From Halichondria panicea (Eukaryota; Porifera; Demospongiae; Suberitida; Halichondriidae): a stretch of 64,000 nucleotides of DNA. Location of the stretch: assembly GCF_963675165.1 (NCBI RefSeq), contig NC_087378.1, positions 2,210,525 to 2,274,524 of the forward strand, in the 5' to 3' direction. The translations under genes were made by a program, and so were the position numbers. Below are positions 40,399 through 54,400 of this stretch, one piece after another. The notes beneath the pieces were generated by a model. It had not been told where the DNA came from, searched no databases, and was given only the letters and a program-made list of their open reading frames with translations. Each line of letters opens with the position of its first letter. The stretch's first letter is position 1.

Positions 40399-43300
40399 AT
40401 GGTGAAGTCACTGGAAGACTATTGTCTAGCATGTATTGCTCGCCACATTACCACCTTCAATCGGCTAGGTAACCACCTGAGCCTCAGGCACAAAGAGGTT
40501 CTCCTGGAGAGAATGTGTTGGCATCAGCAACTCACCCCTGAAGTCACCCCATCCATTTTCTACAACCTCTTCTCACATACCCTCCTCCGAGTGAACCTCT
40601 CCTACTCCCCTCAAGTCACGGATCGTACTCTTGAGTTGCTAGGCAACAGCGGATGCCTCCCAACCTCAATCACTCTTAACGATTGCCCCAATGTGACTGG
40701 TACGTACATACGGGTTTGGTCCACACCATTGCAATACTATTATTTCTGTGTCATTACCACACAGACAGAGGGATTTCCTGTCTTACCAGAATCCTGAGGA
40801 AGACTGAGGTTCTCAAGCTGAAAAGGCTGCATCAGATAACTAGCAAGGGGCTGAAATCTATTGTCTCCCGCTCCTTGAAATACATAAACCTGTCAGAGAG
40901 CAATGGAATATCAGATGAAGGGATCATTGATCTGGTCCACAACTGCCCCAATATTGAAAAGCTGAGTGTGTTTGAGCTGCACAAACTGTCTGACGTGTCC
41001 CTAACTCAAGTGGCTGCAATCCTAGGAGGCACACTTGTAAGTTCAGACCTGATACTATTACTAGCTCAGCTATGTGTGAAGGAATTCAGAACCATTTTCC
41101 ATCTTCCCTTTCTGTCTTGATGCATCACTGCGTGCTAACAAGAGCAAATGAGTAGATCTACTCATTTGCTCCTGGTGCTAATTACATGATAATTATGGGG
41201 TCTATTCCAAACTAGCCTCGTTCCAGGGTGCATTTCCTCCCGTTCTATTAAAAAAAAATCGGCGTGGGAACGAGGCTAATTCCAACTTGTAATACTGTTG
41301 TGTTAGAGTCTTCTTCATTATTACTACTTTTTCCTTCCAGACAGAGATAGACGCGTCTGATATAAACCTTGTGACCTCCCAGTCTACACAGGCATTGGCT
41401 GAGCATTGCAGGAATCTCACTGTGTAAGCACTTAGTAGTCTACCTGCACAAGGGCTGCACAGGAATATGTTTTGGAGCTTCAAATACATTATGTAACTGA
41501 TGCTAGCCGTACAATTAAGTGATGTACCTTCACCCTCACAGGGCTAAGTTTGAGAGCTGTGTTCGTCTAGACGGCTCTGGGTTGATACAGGTAGGGAAGT
41601 TTTTAAGGGATATGACTCAATTCTATGGTACTGCTCCTTACAGCTCACTTGAGGAAAATGATACAGCTGTTTGCATACAGTTATTAGTAAAACCAAGGGC
41701 GTATACAGAGAATACGCCCTTGGTAAAACTTACAATAATTATTCTGGGTAACTTGGCTGTAACCACAGTTGTAACACATAGCTGAATACCAAGCATCAAA
41801 CATCTAACTGCAAGCCCTGTACACCATGATAATTTCTTCAGCACAGCCTCAGAGAACAGATCCAGATGCCAATGAGGGTGTATAAAAATAAAAGTGTTCG
41901 GGGTTCGAGATAACAGTGATATTTTGCAGCAATGTTGCATACAGTAATGCATGTTGCTTCTCTTCCCCACTGGCCTACCACACTAACACCTCCACCCTGT
42001 GATGACACTTGCAGACTTAGAACTTACAAACCAAACGACTACTATACAATACCCGTGGCCGCCCACGCGCACCTGGGGTAAACATAGTTATGTTTCATAA
42101 TCATAATTATCCTCTTACTGTGGTTACAAATGTAAATATTGCAAGTTTTACTAACATGTAAATCACTCACTGCATTACCACAAAACCACCACAATGATCA
42201 ATCTGTGATCCTTGAAAGCTATATAATAAGGTGGTATGGAAATTCAAACCAAAGTATTATGATGAGAATTTGAAGTGTAGAATAGTCTACCAATGCTTTA
42301 TGCTGGGACTTGCATACCAGCAGATAGCTACTAGTCTGTCCACTGTATGGAGAGTTGTGAAGAAGTTTCAGGCTGAAGGAACTGTTAGTGCGAAGTACTG
42401 CTCACAAAAGATTGTTTTGAAAAAGCCTGCTGCTTATAAATACGAGGTTATACCGGTACTACAGTGAGCGAGTCAGCCATCTTAAGTGCAATAATTTTAA
42501 GTGTAAACAATTGCACTCACAGTTTTACATTTACCATTAATTTTGCCCCAAACTTCCAAATGAACTTGCAACGCACAGTATACAGTTCACAATATCTACA
42601 GTACACGTACCACATTGTCTTTATACAGTAATACACAAGCATAAAATGTACTCAATCACCTCTCCTTTCAGATGGCTGAACGATGTGATCTCACCGATCT
42701 CTGGATTTCATTCTGCTACAAAATCTCGCAGCCAAACATCGATATAATTGTGAGCCTTCTGAGAGCCAAGGAAAGAATGGTTACATTTAATGCCATGGGG
42801 ATAGGCATGTCCACACTCTCCATGCAGATGATAGCGGCCAGCTGTCTCACCTCCCTCTCTCTGTGCGGGGTCACAGCTCTCACTGACAGCACTGTCGATA
42901 TGGTAATGAACACGGTCACCCACATGGTATAATTATAGATCTGTGTCCCAGCTACACTATTAATTTTGGTCTGGAATGATTTAGGACTGAAATTTTAATC
43001 ATAATTATGATTATGCATTACTATATGAACTTGAGCTATAAAAATGCCTTTATTGGAACATTGGATCCATTAACCTAACTTTGCTGTGTCTCAGGTACAC
43101 GTATCTATGAGAATGTTTAGGTGTGGTTGCAATTAAGCATATTAATACTAATGGCGTGGCTGAAATTAACTACACGTCCTTCTGGTTCCCTTCACTAGAT
43201 CACCAAAGCCACTGGGCATAGCCTTGTGAATTTAGACGTCTCTAACTGTCTGTGGCTGACTAATCGGACACCTGCCGCTATTGCCCGCCACTGCCACGCC

Positions 43301-45086
43301 CTGGAGAAGCTGGGACTGAGGAACATGAAGGAACTAAATGGCAGAGAGCTATGTCCATTGTTCCTCGATAAAAGAGCCAAAAACTTCAAGTCTATCACTC
43401 TGTCGGGGTCAAAGAATGTAAGTGGAACTGGGTACAGAGACCAGTAAAGCTACACTATACTACAATGCATAAATGGTAATGCGCGCCTAAAGTTTAATGC
43501 TAGTGTCCAATACTTATACTTCCCAATGACGTACCTCTGTGTATGTAGTAGTATGCAGGGTGAGTACTATATATAATTATAGTAGGGAGTTTTGTTGCCG
43601 ACAAAAACAATTGTATGCCTATAATATAGGATATCTTTCCTGGTAGTGTTGTACATGTGAGTAGTTATAATGATTCTCATACACATAAAGCTTCTTCCTC
43701 GTAGCAGCTTGAATGCTTTCTGAGTACCTATAGCGGGAGATTTTTGTTGGTGCACATTTTTTGTTAACTATACCCAGTTAAATATTTCGTATTCTAAGTG
43801 GTTGTAATGGTGATGTAGGACCTATTGCGCATTAATATTTCGCAGTTTTACATTTTCTGGTTAATACGAAAAAACGAAAGAAAATTTTCGAAAATATCCC
43901 ACTAATACAGTATACCTAACATGTAGAGAAGGAATGCAGAGTTCACTTCGGATTTCTAATGGTGTGTGAATTATGAATTACATATGGCCATAAAATGCTG
44001 TGTGTGAACTACACCCACTATAGAATGATGTGATAATTCCCAACTTGTAAGGCATTGTATGTTGATTCAGATTCTTATTTGGGCAATCCAGAACCCAAAG
44101 AAATTAAAAAGCCACCTGTTGGTTGCCCTAATTAACGACCATGTACCATATCCTCTCATCTGCCATGACAGTGTGAGCTTACAATGTATGGTGATTATCA
44201 CCATCCATTTAGCATATTTTTTTAGGCACCTGTTATCTGTTGTTTCCATAGATACCAGCTACAGTTGTCTACGACATAGTAAGCAACTGTACCAGTCTAA
44301 AGATATTCACTGTGGCTGGTCTGAAAGATATAGACGACAGCATTGCTTTTGCTCTTGCTCAAAACTGCAAGAACGCTTGTCAGATCAGCCTTAAAAATTG
44401 TGAACTTACAGATAAAGGTGTTTGTGAGATTGCAGTGAACTGCTCTAAGCTGACCATAATGGCACTGGCTGGTGTAAGTCACCTCACTGACAAGTGTGTC
44501 ATTGCACTGGCAGAGAATTGCCATGAACTGAGAGAGCTGTACGTGTCGGGCTGTCCAAAGATCACCAGACAATGTATCACCTATCTCAAGGTGAAATGAC
44601 ATATTGATTCATAATCTCCAGAAGCCTGGTACATGGTAGTGATTACCTGATCTGATACCTGATACTATGCATGTATCATTTTTGGGTTTCTTCAAGGCTT
44701 TGCCTTTGATCTTGTTCTTGGCTTAAGTACCATTTTGGTTTTGCATGCATGGTTTTTAGTGGTATGTTGGCTAAAATTTTATAGTGCTTGTAATTTTGTC
44801 CGCTTACCTTTCAAACTGAAACTATGCAACTATGCATATGCTTTATTAAACACTGTACAATATCCTGTGTTACCTCAAATACAATGTTTAGCCACATTTT
44901 CTAGCTGATGTGGTATTATTCATGACACTGTTCCCCACCCAGGACTGTGCGATTGGTCGAGTGTGTGTCAAGCACACCATCCCGAATGCCCCCATTGGAC
45001 TGCTCATGGGCAAGGACCTAGATACTGGACAGTATACACGAGTTGACAATGTAGAATTTGACAGCCTCAAGAGCAAACTAGCATGA
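40399..45086 (+). CDS. Leucine-rich-repeat protein of AMN1/FBXL (cysteine-containing LRR) type
   Basis: Eight exons: 40399-40699, 40765-41036, 41341-41423, 41542-41590, 42672-42902, 43199-43417, 44252-44590, 44943-45086. They sum to 1638 bases (545 residues). The N-terminus MVKSLEDYCLACIARHI has a helical cap resembling AMN1/Rad7-type proteins. LRRs of the SCF-FBXL style follow (ITSKGLKSIV, SLKYINLSES, ISDEGIIDLVHNCPNIEKL, ALAEHCRNLTV, VISLS-like SCLTSLSLCGV, ALAENCHELRELYVSGCPKI). A typical F-box is not evident. This suggests a ubiquitin-ligase substrate receptor or a free LRR adaptor. The C-terminal exon has no LRR pattern. AATAAA overlaps the region just after the stop (45087). Confidence 0.85.
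41142..41171. repeat. Perfect 30-base palindrome in LRR intron 2
   Basis: GAGCAAATGAGTAGA is followed immediately by its exact reverse complement. There is no loop. Confidence 0.95.
41212..41279. mobile_element. Short inverted-repeat element (TAGCCTCGTTCC ends)
   Basis: TAGCCTCGTTCC at the left pairs with GGAACGAGGCTA at the right. Internal GGGTGCATTT and AATCGGCGTGG match the longer element at 890-1158. Confidence 0.7.
41692..41724. mobile_element. 33-base palindrome made only of ACCAAGGGCGTAT element ends
   Basis: ACCAAGGGCGTAT and ATACGCCCTTGGT flank a seven-base centre. The 13-base arms are identical to the terminus of the 16626-17200 element, so this looks like a copy that lost its interior. 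Confidence 0.75.
42228..42467 (+). pseudogene. Transposase helix-turn-helix relic in LRR intron 4
   Basis: The frame reads KFKPKYYDENLKCRIVYQCF, then MLGLAYQQIATSLSTVWRVV and KKFQAEGTVSAKY, before it stops. This is the DNA-binding N-terminus of a mariner/DDE-type transposase. The DDE catalytic part is missing. It has the same domain type as the relic at 30763. Confidence 0.65.
43725..43914. mobile_element. Decayed MITE-like element in LRR intron 6
   Basis: TATAGCGGGAGATTTTTGTTGG at the left (given here in part: GCGGGAGATTTT) is loosely inverted by AAAATATCCCACTAATACAGTA at the right (in part: AAAATATCCCAC). ACGAAAGAAAATTTTCG lies inside. It is related to the TACCGTA group by its sub-terminal words. 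Confidence 0.45.
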
Positions 45087-45437
45087 ATAAAACAAACAAT
45101 AATTATTAATTAGCTTAGCAATAATGTTTTATCATGAATTTTATCACATCCATTTTTGTACAAGCACTCCAATCTTATCATCGTTACCTTGTATGGATGA
45201 ATCTTATGGCTGCTGCAATGTATTGTACGGACACTGCACTTGTAATAACATGTGACTTCAGAATTACCACCCAAAGCCTAATTTGTGGTTTGTTGACAGT
45301 TGATCTAATTGAGATACGCCCACACATTTTGCACATTAGATAAAAACGAGGGCACTCGGTTAACAATCATAATATGTTGTTTGAGAACTTAACTACCGTA
45401 GCTGATTAACTATTACTAGACCTCAAGCTAGCTCAAG
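45087..45437. other. Intergenic gap, LRR gene to ADAM gene
   Basis: AT-rich 3' flank of the LRR gene and upstream region of the ADAM gene. No TATA box or other gene is recognised. Confidence 0.5.
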
Positions 45438-48400
45438 ATGAAGCTGTTGCAGCTTTTAACGCTGCTAGTCGGTGCTGGCACCGCTCTAGCTGCGAGCAGT
45501 AGGAGACCTATCAGGAGTCTACATACACCCAAAGGTAAAAAAATCCTTTCTCTGGAGCCGGAGCTAGATCTAGCTGCCATGCATAGTCCAGAACCAGTGA
45601 TAGACATGCACACTAAAAAACTGTGTTGGAATAGAAGACTATGCATGCCACCTCAATGAATCCTTTTCTTGCAGAAACTGTTGAGAATTACGAGGTGGTG
45701 TTTCCAGTTGTCACTTATCCTGAAGGAAAGAAAGTAAGCTGGCGGGATCTAGCCAGAGTTTTACTGTTCTGCACTGACATAATTATTGTCAGCGAGCAAA
45801 AATGAATGTAATTATTATCTTCTATTTCTACCTCACCACAGGCACAGCGCCATCCCTCTGTGATGCATGTGCACATCGAGGCACAGGATGAGAGATACAC
45901 TATCGTCTTGAAGTTGAACGAGTGAGTTTGAGATCTACTACAAGTGACGTATGACCTGATTGTACTGTGTTTTCCAACTTTACAGTATGCTCATTCCCTC
46001 CAACTTCAATTCACTTTCTTATGATAAAGATGGCAGAGAAGTTATTACAACGGTATGTCATGTAACAATGTGTGCTATTTTATTTGTCACATTTTTCAAT
46101 GAATTAAACTAATTTATTATTAATTAATCTGTACTAACCCCCTCCTCTTATAGGGTCATGTGAACTGTTTCTACCAGGGCTGGGTGGAGGGTCACCCAGA
46201 GTGGAGAGCCACAATGAGCACCTGTACAGGATTAAAGTGAGACACTAAGTATCGAATTAGTACAATTAAATTACACACTAACCCCAAAAACGGCGTCCTG
46301 ATATGGACTCACATTTTTAATAGGGAGCCTTGCACGTGTCAGGTGATACTATAGTGCAGCCATATTCGTTGGATAGTTGTGAGAATACATCCGGACTTTG
46401 CTAAGTAGTTGCCAAGTGATTTTTACCACCTTGTGCATACATTGAACATCATGAATGCCCATTTATGATGATTTCAAGTGACACTTTAGATCATTTCGTT
46501 TGTTGCACATGGCTTCTGTTTATGATCAGGTAACGTGTGTGAGTGTGTGTGTTGTACTTGCAGAGGCACTTTTGGGAATTACCAAAACAAGAAAGAGCTA
46601 TTCCATTTGGAACCACTCGACACAAATGACCCATCTGTGAGTTTCATTTTTAAGTTTGTTCTAGCTCATTTTGTTTACTTTGCCTTGTTATTGTTTGTGG
46701 CAGTTGGAGCAGCCCCATGCACTTTACCCTGACATGGAACTCGAGATTGATGAAGGGTCTTGTGGTAGGTGATCTTTTTGCAACACTGCCTCCCTCCACT
46801 CACCATAAATTACACTGTCTCCACACACACACACACATGCACACACCCTCACACATTGCACTGCATCCACACACACACACATGCACACACCCTCACACAT
46901 TGCACTGTCTCCACACACTGCATCCACACACACACACATGCACACACCCTCACACATTGCACTGCCTCCACTCCACACACCCTCCACATCGCACTGCCTC
47001 CACTCCACACGCCATCACTTTGCACTGCCTCCACTCCACACACCCTCACACATTGTACTGTCTCCACTCTACTCACACAGGCTCTAATGAGACTCACATG
47101 GTGGATGAGATCGGTGGAGTGCCCATGCCTGATATAGAAGATCTGAGAGTAAATAACAGAATAAGCTAAAGCTTGACCCTGTGCATGCATGTACCTGTCC
47201 CTGTATATACCTACGTACCTTCTTTTCTATACGTACATAGGGATAATGATAAAAAATTGTGTTGTAACTTTGCAGCTGAAGAGACAAGTCAATGGCTTTT
47301 GGATTGTCGAATTGATCATAGTCAATGACTTTAGACAGGTAAGTGCTTGTGCGTAGATATATAATAATTATTATGCGCTCTGTTTGCATTATACAGTATG
47401 GTAGCCAAGGGCAAAACCTCGCTAACACTGTCAGTAGAGCTCTGAGTATTACCAACGAAGTGGACAGTGTAAGTTGCTCTATCAAACACTTGACATTGTA
47501 CAATGCACCCCCTCTCGCACACTTGCTGTATCTTTCACGACTCTCTCCCCTCACACACAGTCACTATAAGTATTGTTATCCAAATCAAATGTGGCACACA
47601 CTAAAATACTGCAACAGGTATATCAGGCCCTAAGCATCCGTGTGGTTTTAATCCAAAGTATCACTTGGACATCAGGAGATCAAATCACTATCGTCACTGA
47701 TCCAGACGTTGTTCTGCCTTTATTCCGAACTTATGGACGGACAGTTTCAACACCTCATGACTGCATACATTTAGTCACGTAAGAAATAACGAATTACATG
47801 TACCGTATAGCTAGTAGTTTCCGGGAGGGTGGGGGGGCAAAATATTCGTGGTTTTCGTGGTTAAACACTGGAGCAGGAATATTTTATCCCCGAATGAAGC
47901 GACCTTGCCAAGCAGCAACTACGAAAATAAGATCCACAAACTGACTAAATATTGCTCAACCAGGAATATTTTGCCCCCCCGAAAATTACCCGGTATACGG
48001 TATGTTGTGGTCACAATAGCTACCTTCGTTATTTCTCTGTAGTGGTATTAATTTGGATGGGGGTACAGTGGGACTGGCATATATTGGAGTCATGTGTGGA
48101 AGCGGTTGTTCTGGCCTCTCACAAGATGGAGGAAGAGGACTAACAGGAGTCGGAACTACTGTAGCTCACGAGCTCGGTCACAATTTCTTCATGAGTCATG
48201 ATGACGGTAAGAGTTGAACTTTGAAGTAGTGATTTGAACGTGTGCATTGTTGTTTTTGTGTTTAATTCCCTTCTGTATTCTTATTATAGGCATAGCAAAC
48301 ATGCATTATTGAACGTGTTTGAGGTGTAAAAAATCACTGTACAACTACACACATTTTCTCTCTGCCTACAGGTAGTTGCACATGTACTGACTCTGTGGGC

Positions 48401-51400
48401 TACTGTATAATGGCAGCAATATCCACAACTGGCCGTGAGCCTAGCTCTTGGAGCAGCTGCTCTGTTGCCTTCCTTAACACAGGCTTCCAAACACGAAACT
48501 TAAATCGGTGTCTTGGCAACCAACCTATAACAATGGTCGGCGATCCTGTCTGTGGTAACGGTCTTCGAGAAGGCGATGAAGTATGCGATTGTGGCTCGAC
48601 TTTGGAGTGCACTGATCCTTGCTGTAATGCTGCCACGTGCCAGCTAGCATCAGGGGCCCAATGCAGTGCAGGAGGATGTTGTAACACTCAGTGCCAATTT
48701 ATTAGTGCTGGCACCACTTGCCGAACATCTACGGGTAGTTGTGATATCACCGAATATTGTAGTGGGAGCGCCAGCGAGTGTCCCAGTGATGAGAGTGTGT
48801 TGGACGGAACAGCCTGCACTAGGAATGGCGTTGGTGCCTTCTGCTATTCTGGAGAGTGTCCAAATCTAGCCCTGCAGTGTCAAGAGGCTTGGAGTAAGTC
48901 ATCGATCTCTCTATCCTATGTATAAATATGATAGCTTCAGGTCCATACATTAATTAACCCGAGGCCGTGCTGCGGCCAGCGGGTTATAGTAGTTGTCTGG
49001 TTTGTCTGTCGATCTGTCTGTCTGCATGCATGGATTGTCTGTTTGTGATTTCTGAGTCTGCTCACCTGGATGCCACAGCGCTGCGTTTACAGCATGGATA
49101 GCCTTCACACAACTAGTAATAGTGGCAGATTTTGATGTCAAAGCTTCGTTGTCGAATAAAAGCTCGTTGTTTGCCGGTTAGCTAGCTACACGCGCACGAC
49201 CTTTATTCGAGTCACTTATTATTTTGTTGTTTTCTTTGCGGACTCTGCGATCCTAGCACCAGGACTCTAGGCTTCTTCTTTACTGTGATCCTGTGATAGT
49301 TTAGTGGTGCATGATAACTTGCGCTAAACTCTCTCAAATATTTCAGCATACTGCTGTACTAGCCATGCAGCTCAGTCATACATAGTCCTACTACATGCAC
49401 TGTATTTATTGTACATGTACATCATTCCTCTGGTTTCTATAGATCTTTATTATCGTCACCAGCCGAGGGTTTGCACTTTAGTGCTCTAGTTATTATTGTC
49501 ACTCATATCCAATGATTATTGTCTTTGTTCTTATAGCTACATCATCAACCAATGGGGGATCTGCGTGCTTTAATCTGAACACTCGAGGCGATAGATTTGG
49601 CAATTGTATTGTCCATGCAACAGATCCACTCACCTATACAGCTTGTACCACTGCGTAAGTGTGTGTTGATGGCTAGTCTTCTAGCAATATGTTTTAATGT
49701 ACTGTTTTAGGTTGCAATTGATTTACTTTTTATGTTTAGCTTTGTAAGTTGAGCGAAGTGACAGGAAATCTTTCTTTTTCCTCTGTAGCAATGTTGGATG
49801 TGGTCTCTTGCATTGTATGAACACAGGCAACTTCCAGTTGAGCAATGCTAACTACCTTTTGGGCACTATTACTCCTTTTCAATCACAACCATGCAGGCGA
49901 GTTTATCAACTGCTTTGAATGTACATTATGTCATGATTTACTACAATGCCCGTTATCGCACGTTAAAACCTCGATTACATATGCAACCTTGGTAACCTAT
50001 GAAGCCAATTTGGGTCACTACATTTGAGGACATGCATACAAAAGAAGATGGGGTAGAAAGAAGATCAGGGTATGAACCTTTAAGGGCGAACATTTCCATT
50101 CTGACCGAGTATGAATATCATTCTGTATATAAACTCTTGTTGTTATTTGTAATAATTCGATTGTGACATTGCCTGATATCGTTGCAGGTCTTACTTCAGC
50201 ACAGATGCTGATGCTGTTGGTGCAGGGTTTGTATCTGACGGCATTGCATGTGGTACTGGCAATGCCTGTTTCAACAGACAGTGTGTAAATCCTTCACAAC
50301 TCACCACTCATACCTGTCCAGTGGGCTCTAACAGTCTACTCTGCTCAGGAAACGGGGTGAGCTTTAATACATGCACCTACGTACACAATAGCAGCACTGA
50401 TCCACCACAGCAGTTTATATAGAAACAGACAAGCTATAATAATTGTCCGACACTGCATTGTGATGCATTTGTACACGTTTTACATAATATAGCCAGCCGA
50501 AAAAGGACTTGATCATTGTTCTGTTTCCTTACTATAATTATAGCAATGTAACAACAATGGCGGCTGTTCTTGCTCTGCTGGTTTCTCCGGAACTACCTGT
50601 CAGACTTCAGGAGGTAGGTATCAGAATACAAAGTATATAGCTACTCAACTAACTTCAGAGCTGCTATACAGACATACATTATAACTAACACCTGTTTTAT
50701 TTTACAATTTGATTGACAGCTGTTAATCCATTTCAGTTCCAACCAATGAGTGTCTCAACAACAATGGAGGCTGCGCTCAGACATGCACAGACACAACCAG
50801 CTCTTTCGTGTGCAGCTGTGCGACAGGATACAATCTTGCCAGTAACGGACTCGGTTGCAATGGTATGTCCTCTAAATACAGCTAGCCATATGGGAGTTCT
50901 ATACATATAATTATATGGGCAGTGTACGTGTGTGTGTGTGTGGGTGGGTGTGTACTTTTATAGTTGTGCAGGATGTGACCCTGCAGCATATCACATTGTA
51001 TGTCGTCTGACCTTTGATATCATACGTTCATTTGTTTGTACTTGTGATTCTATACTCTCCACATTGTCTCAGACATCAATGAGTGTAACTCTAACAATGG
51101 CGGCTGTGCTCAAGGCTGCATCAACACAGCGGGGTCCTTTCAGTGCAGCTGTGGAACTGGGTACACACTGGCCACTAATGGAATAACATGCAATGGTGCG
51201 TTCACATTTACTCACATTTTCACATTTTTGGACAGCTTTAATATTCTGAATCCTGGGAAGAGATCAAACCCACACGCCAATTACTTATGTGTAGTAATGT
51301 ACACATGTATGGTATATGTATAGCCAACTCGACAATTGCCTCGACAAATATAGACCTGCATGGTTTATGGTTTCCGACATATCCCACGTACATGTACATG

Positions 51401-54400
51401 CAGGAACTACAACTAGCCAGCTATGTTATGTGACCCCCACACGTTTCCCTTTACTATAACCTCCCTAATATGAGCAGATATCAATGAGTGTGTGGCCAAC
51501 ACTGATGGCTGTAGCCAGTTCTGTACCAACACTGTCGGCTCCTTCACCTGTTCTTGTAGCAGTGGATATACTCTCGCCAGCAATGGCCGCACTTGCAATG
51601 GTACGTATTACATACACAATCTAGTGAAACTTGTTAGTACAATATTAGACTTATAGGCATACAGGCTTCCTTGTGCATGCATGGTCTCTTTTGATGGGGT
51701 TAACGTGTCCATGTTGACTACACTGAGACCATAGTTTACATGCATCCCAAAATGTACGGTGGGTGAGTGGGAAAGTGTAATCCTAGCCTCTTACACGGAA
51801 TTAACAAATGTAACTTGAAGTGATGTGGTGTATATACTTGTACACGATAGCTCTGTCCCCACATGAATGTTTGTATTGAGTTGTGATGCATTATAATGCT
51901 AGATAACAACGAGTGTGCTCTCAATACTGACAACTGTCAGCAAGTCTGTATCAACTCGGCCGGCACGTTCAGTTGTGCTTGTAACAATGGCTATACTCTC
52001 AACTCTAACGGGATAACATGTTCAGGTAAGCAGCACACACTATGGACCATTGAACACCTGAGCTGTTAACGCCATAGCGATGTGGTGACAGTGTCAAACA
52101 TGTAATATGAATGGTGCATTGTTATAGAGGCCATGAGAAAGATATGTATACGTATGCACAATCTGTATGCAGTATTAATATTATGGTGCTCAAGGAACGC
52201 TGTTATGGTACTATTATTAGCCTTTAGAAAACAGTACTACCGCATGTACTATAACTGACTTAATGATGTTTTTGTGCACAGATGTGAATGAGTGCAATAC
52301 TAACAATGGCGGTTGTGTGCAGACATGTACAAACACTGCTGGGTCTCGTACCTGTGGTTGCAACTCTGGATACTCACTTGCCAGCAATGGAGTCTCGTGC
52401 AATGGTACGTCAGGCTATTGTAGAAGAATAGTTAGAAGCAAAGTGCACATCATTGTATTGCGGTTATAAATTATCACGGCGTCATACACACCAAAAAATT
52501 TCACGTTTACGTTTCGCTCCGCACGTTACGAAAAACTTCATCTCTTACGGCAGCGTCTGATCAAAAGTATTTGTGTTATGTTTAACGTTTGTCATTGGTG
52601 ACTGTGCTTAATTACATATTTTGTGCACCGGAATCTCTAGACATCAACGAATGCTCGTCAAACAATGGCGGCTGTGCTCAGCGCTGTACCAACACAGTGG
52701 GATCATTCCAGTGCAGCTGTGGAACTGGATACACGCTAGCAGCAGATGGGAGAACATGTAGTAGTAAGTGTAGCTAAACAGGCTTAGAAGTTCAAATTAA
52801 TGTGACACTCTCTCAGATATAAATGAGTGCATGGCCAATAATGGGGGATGTGACCACTCTTGTACCGACACTACTGGCTCCTTCGTGTGTAGCTGTATCT
52901 CTGGGTTCAGACTGGCTACTAATGGACGAACTTGCAACGGTTTGTGGGAATACAACTTTCTTAGCTACAGAACTATCCACTTTCTCCCACACATTCAGCT
53001 ATCAACGAGTGCCAGGAGGGAACTAGCAACTGTGCCCAGCTGTGCACAGACACTGGCTCCTCATTTGTATGCTCTTGTATGAGTGGCTACGTCCTAACTA
53101 ACGGGGTCAACTGTCCCGGTAAGTTAGAGCCTCTGTGAGTGCATGAATCAGCCCAAGCTTTATGGCTCTTCTCTCTCTCCTATATAGACATTAACGAATG
53201 CTCCACAAGCAATGGAGGGTGTAATCAGATCTGCAGCAACTCTCAAGGCTCTTTCCAGTGCAGCTGTAACAGTGGCTACTCTCTAGCTGCTGATGGAATG
53301 ACTTGTGTGGATTTGAACGAGTGTCAACTCAACACTGACAACTGCCAGCAATCTTGCTCTAATATAAATGGTGGTTTCACTTGCTCCTGCATCTCTGGAT
53401 ACATACTTAATAATGACGGAAGGACATGTAGTGGTATGTTAGCTCAAAACAAAACTTGGCATTTTTAATATCTGATTGAATTCCCTACCAGATATAAACG
53501 AGTGTTTTACAAATAATGGTGGCTGCAATCAGGGCTGCACTAACACTGCTGGAGGCTTCACTTGTGAATGTCAATCGGGATACTTGCTCGCTCAGGACAG
53601 CCAAACCTGCAATGGTAGATTCTTGCATGAATACTAGTCCAGGAATTGTCAAATAACCACTAAATTCTTACAGACGTGAATGAGTGCTCGACAAACAACG
53701 GACTTTGCTCTCAGCTGTGCTCCAATAATGATGGGTCATTTGAATGCAGCTGCAATACTGGGTACACACTCAGTGTTAATGGAGCCACATGCCTGGGTAA
53801 GTGATCAAACATTAATTTTCTGAATATGATCAGATGCTGCCAGTAAAAATTCGCAACGCCAGAAAAAAACGCGCCTGAAAAATCGCCATGCATTTCTATA
53901 TTCGCTCAATCAATGGTTCATATATCATTCGCACTGTCCAGTTTTTAGCACAGATGATGTTGACTCACACACACACCAACACATGCACACTCTTTCTTTC
54001 TCAGACATCAATGAGTGTAACTCTAACAATGGCGGCTGTGCTCAGGACTGCGCCAACACATTAGGATCTTTTCAGTGCAGCTGTGAAAATGGATACACAC
54101 TGGCTGCTAATGGAAGAGCATGCAACAGTATGTTTGTAGCTATCCAACATTTTTTGTTTGGACTCAACAAGAACAATTTGTGCACTTATATAGTACTTGT
54201 CGTATATGTGCAGGTAATGTACATTTTGTTTGCTCATGCAGATATCAACGAGTGCCAGAGCAGCAATGGTGGGTGTGACCAGATCTGTACAGACAACGTT
54301 GGCACCTTTGTGTGCAGCTGTAACACTGGTTTTGAACTTGCTACCAATGGACAAACTTGCACTGGTGAGTAGCAGCTGACTTACTTAACATTAGGTGTTC

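Noticed and set aside
46717-47169. 150-residue His/Thr-rich frame
   Set aside because: It lies mostly over an intronic CA-rich minisatellite. Only 47081-47148 is an ADAM exon.
49897-50027. Read-through of the ADAM exon past 49896
   Set aside because: The continued frame loses ADAM cysteine-rich similarity, while a GC-AG intron restores it.
54061-54354. Antisense frame over EGF exons
   Set aside because: Shadow of conserved coding sequence on the other strand.
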